A stretch of 64,000 nucleotides of DNA from Mesorhizobium plurifarium (lineage in GTDB: Bacteria > Pseudomonadota > Alphaproteobacteria > Rhizobiales > Rhizobiaceae). Positions 58,808 to 64,000 of this stretch are shown one piece after another (the first letter of the stretch is position 1; each line of letters starts with the position of its first letter). The DNA is taken from positions 408,021 through 472,020 of the forward strand of contig CCNB01000007.1 in NCBI GenBank assembly GCA_000824785.1, read 5' to 3'. The notes below the pieces were generated by a model that worked only from the letters and a program-made list of their open reading frames with translations, searched no databases and was not told the origin of the DNA. Position numbers and translations under genes: made by a program.

Positions 58808-59651
58808 AGCGCTTGCGGCTCCATGTCTGGACGAGATTGACGACCAAAAGCATCACGAAGGACAGCGCCAGCATGATCGCGGCGATCGCGGTCGCCGCCT
58901 CGTAATTGTATTCCTCGAGCCGGATGACGATCAGAAGCGGCGCGATCTCGGACTTGAAGGGCAGGTTGCCGGCGATGAAGATGACCGATCCGTATTCGCC
59001 GACGCCGCGCGCGAAGGCGAGCGAGAAGCCGGTGATGATCGCCGGCGCCAGGCCGGGGAAAAGCACGCGGGTGATGATCTGGAAGCGGTTGGCGCCCAAT
59101 GTGGCGGCCGCTTCCTCGACCTCCTTGTCGAGCTCTTCCATGATCGGCTGGACGGTGCGCACGACGAAGGGCAGGCCGATGAACACAAGCGCGATGACGA
59201 TACCGAGCGGCGTGTAGGCGACCTTGATGCCGAGCGGCATCAGGAGATGGCCGATCCAGCCATTCGGCGCATAGAGCGTGGTGAGCGCGATGCCGGCGAC
59301 GGCCGTGGGCAGGGCAAAGGGCAAGTCGACCATCGCGTCGGCGATGCGGCGCCCGGGGAAACGGTAACGGACCAGCACCCAGGCGACGACGGTGCCGAAC
59401 ACGACATTGACCACAGCCGCCAGAAAGGCCGTGCCGAAGCTTATCTTCAGCGCGTTGAGGGTGCGCCGGTCGACGACGATCGCCCAGAAATCGGCCCAGC
59501 CGAGCGCGGCCGAACGCCAGACCAGCCCCGAAAGCGGGATGAGGATGATGAGCGTGAGGTAGGCAAGCGAGAAGCCGAGCGTCAATCCGAAGCCCGGAAT
59601 GACACTCGGCTGCCTGAATCGCCACCCCGCTTTGGCGGGTGCTGTGGTCAT
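58800..59651 (-). CDS. cysT: Sulfate/thiosulfate ABC transporter permease CysT (CysU)
   Basis: A 283-residue permease partner of Cys[27 protein letters not shown] and [21 protein letters not shown] are diagnostic. The EAA loop is [25 protein letters not shown] 59651 is 92 bases after the cysP stop. Confidence 0.9.
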   Translation of the reverse strand: MTTAPAKAGWRFRQPSVIPGFGLTLGFSLAYLTLIILIPLSGLVWRSAALGWADFWAIVVDRRTLNALKISFGTAFLAAVVNVVFGTVVAWVLVRYRFPGRRIADAMVDLPFALPTAVAGIALTTLYAPNGWIGHLLMPLGIKVAYTPLGIVIALVFIGLPFVVRTVQPIMEELDKEVEEAAATLGANRFQIITRVLFPGLAPAIITGFSLAFARGVGEYGSVIFIAGNLPFKSEIAPLLIVIRLEEYNYEAATAIAAIMLALSFVMLLVVNLVQTWSRKRYG

Positions 59652-59742
59652 GCTGTTCTGGATCGTCCCTTCTATTCAAACCAGAATGGCTTTGCGCAGT
59701 CGCATTCGGCCGGCATGCCCGAGGCTCACCGGCCGTCCGGCT

Positions 59743-60771
59743 TCACTGCGCCGGCTTGTAGATCTGGTCGAATATACCACCATCGCCGAAATGGTAAGGC
59801 TGCGCTTTCTTCCAGCCGCCGAATTGCGGGTCGTCGATGGTGACCAGCTTGATTGCCGGGAGCTTGGCAAGGTCCTCGGCCGGCACCAGGTCGGGCTTGG
59901 CCGGGCGATAGTGGTTCTTGGCGATGATGGTCTGGCCTTCCTTGGAATAGAGCCAGCTCAGATAGGCCTCCGCGACCTTGCGCGTGCCCTTGGCATCGAC
60001 ATTGGCGTCGACGACGGCGACCGGCGGCTCTGCCAGGATCGAGGTCGGCGGGTAGACGATGTCGAAATTGTCGGCGCCGAATTCGTCGAGCGCGAGATAG
60101 GCTTCATTCTCCCAGGCGATCAGCACGTCGCCCAGGCCCTTCTGCGCGAAGGTCACCGTCGAACCGCGCGCGCCGGTATCGAGGACGGGGACGTTCGCAT
60201 AAAGCTTGCCGACGAACGCCTTGGTCTTGGCTTCGTCGTTGCCGTCATTGGCGTTCGCATAGGCCCAGGCGGCAAGGTAGTTCCAGCGCGCGCCTCCGGA
60301 CGTCTTCGGGTTCGGGGTGATCACCTGGACGCCGTCCTTCACCAGATCGCTCCAGTCGTGGATGCCCTTGGGATTGCCCTTGCGCACCAGGAAGATGATG
60401 GTCGAGGTGTAAGGCGCCGAGTTGTTCTCGAACTTCGTACGCCAGTCCGGGCTGATCTTCTTTGTCTTCGAGACGATGGCGTTGATGTCGCCTTCGAGCG
60501 CCAGCGTCACGACGTCGGCGTCGAGGCCGTCGATCACCGCCCGGGCCTGCGCGCCGGATCCGCCATGCGACTGCTGGATGGTTACGGTTTCGCCGGTCTC
60601 CGCCTTCCAATGCGCGGCAAACGCCTCGTCATAGGCTTTATAGAGTTCACGTGTCGGGTCGTAGGACACATTCAGAATGGTCGTGTCGGCAAACGCGAAA
60701 CCGAGCGTGCCGAACTGGACAGATGTGGCGACCAGCGCGCCGAGCAGTTTCCTGAAATGAGGTTTGGTCAT
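59743..60771 (-). CDS. Sulfate ABC transporter substrate-binding protein (CysP/Sbp-like)
   Basis: A 342-residue periplasmic binding protein, first gene of the sulfate operon. [48 protein letters not shown] and [19 protein letters not shown] are the sulfate-binding family hallmarks. ATG 60771 after GGAGGCGGG is used; the open frame upstream would cover the promoter. A signal peptide ends near FAFADT. Release of sulfate into CysTW is powered by CysA. Confidence 0.9.
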   Translation of the reverse strand: MTKPHFRKLLGALVATSVQFGTLGFAFADTTILNVSYDPTRELYKAYDEAFAAHWKAETGETVTIQQSHGGSGAQARAVIDGLDADVVTLALEGDINAIVSKTKKISPDWRTKFENNSAPYTSTIIFLVRKGNPKGIHDWSDLVKDGVQVITPNPKTSGGARWNYLAAWAYANANDGNDEAKTKAFVGKLYANVPVLDTGARGSTVTFAQKGLGDVLIAWENEAYLALDEFGADNFDIVYPPTSILAEPPVAVVDANVDAKGTRKVAEAYLSWLYSKEGQTIIAKNHYRPAKPDLVPAEDLAKLPAIKLVTIDDPQFGGWKKAQPYHFGDGGIFDQIYKPAQ

Positions 60772-60975
60772 TCCCGCCTCCGTTGAACTGCTGCGAACTC
60801 TACCGAGTTTATAGAATTTAGATGCATTGAATGTTGCCTTTTTCGCCTCCTCGAAGCAATTTTTCGCCGTGATTGGACTGGTTGAGGAAATGATTTCCTC
60901 TGCGCCGGCCGCACGGCTCCTCATCAGCCGAGCTAATTAGAAACGGTCGGGGGCGGGGCAAGCCTCGGGTTCGCC
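60772..60975 (-). promoter_or_regulatory. Sulfate operon promoter region with candidate operator
   Basis: The 204 bases upstream of the first sulfate-binding gene include an A+T-rich stretch (TTTATAGAATTTAGATGCA). AACTCTACCGAGTT (60796-60809) is an inverted repeat with five-base arms and is a candidate site for the Rrf2 or CysB-type regulator. A precise promoter could not be assigned. Confidence 0.4.
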
Positions 60976-61720
60976 TTAATTGGCGGTGACCGGAAAATCG
61001 AAGCGCTGTTTTGGAAAAGGTTCTTTGGCAAGGGTGAAGTGCCACCATTCGCGCGCATAGTTGCGGAAGCCGGCGGCACGCATGGCGGTAAGCAGTATCT
61101 TGCGGTTTGCCGCCGCTTCGGCGGGAAGAGGGCGGTGCGCCGTCTCGCTCATCGGATCGAAGCAGTCGAAACCGGTGCCGAAGTCGAGCGTGCCGCCATC
61201 CGGCGCGCCGCAGGCCGGGTGTATAGAGCTTTTCTTGCCGGTCTTGGCGATGGCGAGGTCGACCGTCGAGCCGCGCGAATGGCTGGACAACTCACCGACA
61301 TAGCCCTTGGCGATCAGATCGCCGCGGTCGACGGTCGGATACCATTGCGGATCCGGCGGGCCGTCCTCCCTGGTCCATCTACCCATGTCGGCGACGGCGC
61401 GCCGGGCGGTAGCAGTCGAAGACGACCAGCGTCAGGCCCTTGGCGGTGATGGCTTTCTGGACGCCGGACAGTGCCTTCGCCGCCGTCGCGGTCAGGATGC
61501 AGACCGGCGCGTCATAACCGTAGACCTTGCGATGCAGGAAGTTTTCGCGGCCGGCGTAGCGGATATCCTGGCGGATGGTCGGGTCGATTTCGGCGAGCCT
61601 GACGAAGCCGGCGGGGAGGGGGTTGGCGTAAGCGGAGAGAGATATCAGCAGGGCGAGTGCTACGAAAAGCGCTCCTAACGAAGGTCGGCGCGAGGCACCC
61701 CCCTCTGCCCTGCCGGGCAT
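60976..61720 (-). pseudogene. D-Ala-D-Ala dipeptidase (VanX/DdpX-like), frameshifted
   Basis: The N-part (ATG 61720; signal peptide LFVALALLISLSAYA; EIDPTIRQDIRYAG; VFDCYRP) and C-part (SSHSRGSTVDLAI with metal His/Asp; catalytic EWWHF) are in different frames. They join near 61385-61410 in a GCGCGCC run; loss of one GC repeat would explain it. The family is a secreted zinc dipeptidase that cleaves D-Ala-D-Ala. The N-terminal ATG lies inside a palindromic repeat. Either an inactivated gene or a sequencing error. Confidence 0.7.
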
Positions 61721-61858
61721 CTCCCCCGCAAGGGGGGAGATTGGTAGCTCGGGCGCCGGCGCTATTTTTCTGACGTTGAAGATTGGCGGAGGCAGCGAAG
61801 CGAATAATCTCCCCCCTTGCGGGGGAGATGGCCGGTAGGCCAGAGGGGGGTGCCTCGC
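61693..61858. repeat. Rhizobial mosaic palindromic repeat (copy 2)
   Basis: Inverted arms 61693-61748 and 61806-61858 carry CTGCCCTGCCGGGCATCTCC and its mirrored partner, each with an inner CCCCCGCAAGGGGGG stem. It is the same architecture as 32052-32213. The right part overlaps the start and leader of the dipeptidase remnant, and the whole unit separates it from pbpC. Confidence 0.75.
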
Positions 61859-61907
61859 GCCCAGCAGAAGATGGATAAGCACAACCTTCTGAATCGCTTG
61901 CCGTATT

Positions 61908-63998
61908 CTACTCAACGAAAACCTTCACGCTCGCCGCCCGTCCTGCCGCGTCGATCACCGTCAGCGTCGAATAGCCGGTGCCGTCGGGTTGCCAGGTCGC
62001 GGTGCGGCGGCGATCGATGCCGGCAAGCGGCTTGCCGTTGGCGAGCCAGCGGAACGGCGCGCGGCCGCCCTGGAGCTTCAGAATCAGCGGCGTGGCGTCG
62101 GCGGAGTTGGTGCCGAGGTCGACGCGCGCGCCGTTGGGCGGGAAGACGATGGTCGGCGCGGGCTCGGTGGCGGTGGCCTGCACCAGACCGTCGGCGCCGG
62201 CGCCGAAGCGGGCAAGCGTCACCGGCAGTTCCTCGCGCCGGGGGTTGAAGACGCCAGGCGGCCGGCCGGACAGCGGCACGCTGGCAAGGCCGGAACGGAC
62301 GAAGCCTTCGAACAGGATGGGTGCCGCCGAGACATAGCCCGACAGGCCGGGGACGGGGCTGGCATCGGCGCGGCCGACCCACACACCCAGCACGTAACGG
62401 CCGTCGAAGCCGACGGACCAGGCATCGCGATAGCCGTAGGAGGTGCCGGTCTTGTAGGCGATACCGCGCTGCATGGCGCCTTCCGGCGGCTTCACGCCGG
62501 ACAGGATGTCGTTGATCTGCCAGGCCGCCTGGTCGTCGAGGATGGTGGCGGTGGTGCGCTCGGCATCGGCCGGCTCGGTGCCGTCATGCAGCGTGTGCAT
62601 TTTGCCGCCATTGGCGAGCCCGGTATAAAGCTGCACCAGGTCGCGCAAGGTCACGCCGACGCCGCCAAGCCCGATCGCCAAGCCCGGCGCCTCGTTGACC
62701 GGCAGGATCGGGTTGACGCCGGCCTGGCGGAAGCGCGCCGTCAGCCGCGCCGGACCGACGGCGTCGAGCACGCGGATCGCCGGCACGTTGAGCGACAATT
62801 GCAGGGCCTGGCGGATCGAGACATCGCCCTGGTAGCCCATGTCGAAATTCTTCGGACGGTAGCCCCCGAAGTCGGCCGGACTGTCCTCGATGATCATCTC
62901 CTGCGCCACCAGCCCCTGCTCGAAGGCAAGTCCGTAGATGAAAGGTTTCAGCGTCGAGCCGGGCGAGCGCACCACCTTGGTCATGTCGATCCAGCCTGAG
63001 CGGCTGGCGTCGAAGAAATCGGCCGAGCCGACCTCGCCGAGGATGTCGCCGGTGCGCGCATCGGCCATCACCATGGCGACGGAAAGTTTCGGACCGAGCT
63101 TCCTGGCGGCATCCCTTGCCACCTGCTCCAGCCCTTGCTGCACGCTCTTGCGGATCGTGAGCTGCAGCGGCTTGCCGGGCACGGCCTTGGGCAGCATGGC
63201 ATAGGAAGCATGCGCAGCCAGCGCCGGCAGTTTTCTGCGCAGGCCGGAAACATCGTCCAGCGCGGCCCGGGCAGCTTCGCGTTCGCCGAGCAGGCCGGCC
63301 GAGACCATGCGGGTCAGCACGCGGTCGCGCGCGGCGTGCGCGATGCCGAGATTGCGATCGGGACGGCGCCTTTCCGGCAGTTGCGGCAGTGCCACGAGGA
63401 GGGCCGATTCCGACACGGTCAGCCGCTTCGGCTCCTTGCCGAAATAGGCGAGCGAGGCGGCGCGCACGCCTTCGAGGTTGCCGCCATAGGGCGCCAGCGT
63501 CAGGTAGCGTTCGAGGATTTCCTGCTTGGAGAGCCGCCGCTCGATCTGGATGGCGCGCAGCATCTGCTTGAGCTTGGAGCCGAGGCTGCGGCTGTCGCGC
63601 GGCTCGATGAGCCGGGCAAGCTGCATCGACAAGGTCGAGCCGCCTGACACGATATGGCCGCTGGTGACGAGCTGGCCGGCGGCGCGGCACAACGCCAGGA
63701 TATCGACGCCGCGATGATCCCAGAAGCGCTTGTCTTCATAGGCCACCAGCATGTCGACGAATTGCTTGTCGACCTGGTCGAGCCGGGTTTCGAGCCGCCA
63801 GTAGCCGTCCGGCGTGGCGAAGGCGCGCAGCAACTGGCCGTCGCGGTCCTGGACTTCCGTCGAGACCGTCAGCCTTACCGGCAGCGGCGGCGGGAAGGCG
63901 CGGTCGAGTTCCCGGAGCGAGGCGATCGACGCGGCCGCGAAGCCGGCGAGGCAGGCGCCTGCGATTGCGGTTCGTTTGAGGAATTTTCTGGAGAGCAT
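61908..63998 (-). CDS. pbpC: Penicillin-binding protein 1C (bifunctional transglycosylase/transpeptidase)
   Basis: A 696-residue class A-type PBP with an N-terminal membrane anchor (about 8-26). Glycosyltransferase motifs YEDKRFWDHRGVD (catalytic Glu88) and GGSTLSMQLARL precede the transpeptidase motifs S348-T-L-K351, SLNVP and KTGTSYGYRDAW. The C-terminal region (from about 600) matches the PBP1C-specific beta domain. ATG 63998 is two bases from the window edge; the protein looks complete, but an upstream start cannot be excluded. Confidence 0.88.
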   Translation of the reverse strand: MLSRKFLKRTAIAGACLAGFAAASIASLRELDRAFPPPLPVRLTVSTEVQDRDGQLLRAFATPDGYWRLETRLDQVDKQFVDMLVAYEDKRFWDHRGVDILALCRAAGQLVTSGHIVSGGSTLSMQLARLIEPRDSRSLGSKLKQMLRAIQIERRLSKQEILERYLTLAPYGGNLEGVRAASLAYFGKEPKRLTVSESALLVALPQLPERRRPDRNLGIAHAARDRVLTRMVSAGLLGEREAARAALDDVSGLRRKLPALAAHASYAMLPKAVPGKPLQLTIRKSVQQGLEQVARDAARKLGPKLSVAMVMADARTGDILGEVGSADFFDASRSGWIDMTKVVRSPGSTLKPFIYGLAFEQGLVAQEMIIEDSPADFGGYRPKNFDMGYQGDVSIRQALQLSLNVPAIRVLDAVGPARLTARFRQAGVNPILPVNEAPGLAIGLGGVGVTLRDLVQLYTGLANGGKMHTLHDGTEPADAERTTATILDDQAAWQINDILSGVKPPEGAMQRGIAYKTGTSYGYRDAWSVGFDGRYVLGVWVGRADASPVPGLSGYVSAAPILFEGFVRSGLASVPLSGRPPGVFNPRREELPVTLARFGAGADGLVQATATEPAPTIVFPPNGARVDLGTNSADATPLILKLQGGRAPFRWLANGKPLAGIDRRRTATWQPDGTGYSTLTVIDAAGRAASVKVFVE

Positions 63999-64000
63999 GG

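Noticed and set aside
1..64000. tRNA, rRNA, CRISPR arrays, known riboswitches, prophage
   Set aside because: I looked for cloverleaf-like segments, regularly spaced repeats and conserved aptamer cores in the intergenic regions and saw none; a covariance-model scan would be needed to exclude small RNAs.

Overview
This is a high-G+C window packed with nutrient-uptake and catabolic operons. Gene content and repeat families fit a rhizobial alphaproteobacterium, most likely Mesorhizobium or a close relative: rhizopine (moc)-type genes, many CUT2-type sugar importers, a DUF3175 gene, and mosaic palindromic intergenic repeats of the type common in rhizobia. The genus is an inference from family knowledge. 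I saw no rRNA, tRNA, transposase, phage or CRISPR sequence.

Layout. (1) 1-3952: tail of an unknown gene, then a PotDBCA-like polyamine or amine ABC importer. (2) 3971-19481: a LacI-type regulator divergent from a long co-directional array. The array holds a CUT1-like importer with two different ATPases, a Gfo/Idh/MocA dehydrogenase, an IolE/MocC-like isomerase, a second (CUT2) importer, a DUF4432 epimerase-like protein, a membrane di-iron desaturase-like oxygenase, a Rieske ferredoxin and a PanB-like protein. Together these resemble an expanded rhizopine-type (moc) pathway. (3) 19488-21982, minus strand: a histidine-ammonia-lyase-fold protein lacking the MIO serine, co-transcribed with an ornithine cyclodeaminase/mu-crystallin family protein. 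(4) 22480-29327: a CUT2 importer in which one permease is fused to an SMP-30-type beta-propeller and followed by a second free propeller protein. (5) 29574-38274: an AhpD-like protein (plus), then on the minus strand an AraC regulator, CoxG, a molybdenum hydroxylase whose large subunit is split into two genes, MoxR and VWA maturation factors, and an amidohydrolase. (6) 38464-44629: an FrcBCA-like CUT2 importer with divergent binding protein, two NAD(P)-dependent oxidoreductases and a GntR/FCD regulator. (7) 44956-46625: DUF3175 and an MFS transporter. (8) 46889-53619: a LacI regulator with a near-perfect operator, a CUT2 importer with two permeases, and gluconokinase. (9) 53637-60771, minus strand: a frameshifted acyltransferase, an Rrf2 regulator with four cysteines, an extra sulfate-binding protein and a cysP-cysT-cysW-cysA sulfate importer. 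(10) 60976-63998, minus strand: a frameshifted D-Ala-D-Ala dipeptidase and penicillin-binding protein 1C.

How it works together. Regions 2, 4, 6 and 8 each pair a periplasmic binding protein and ABC importer with enzymes that probably process the imported compound, and three of them carry a local LacI or GntR regulator. Hairpins recur in the gaps around binding-protein genes, which would allow binding protein to be made in excess over membrane components. The strongest candidates for undescribed biology are the expanded moc-like locus with its asymmetric ATPase pair and PanB-like enzyme, the MIO-less lyase homologue, and the permease-propeller fusion.
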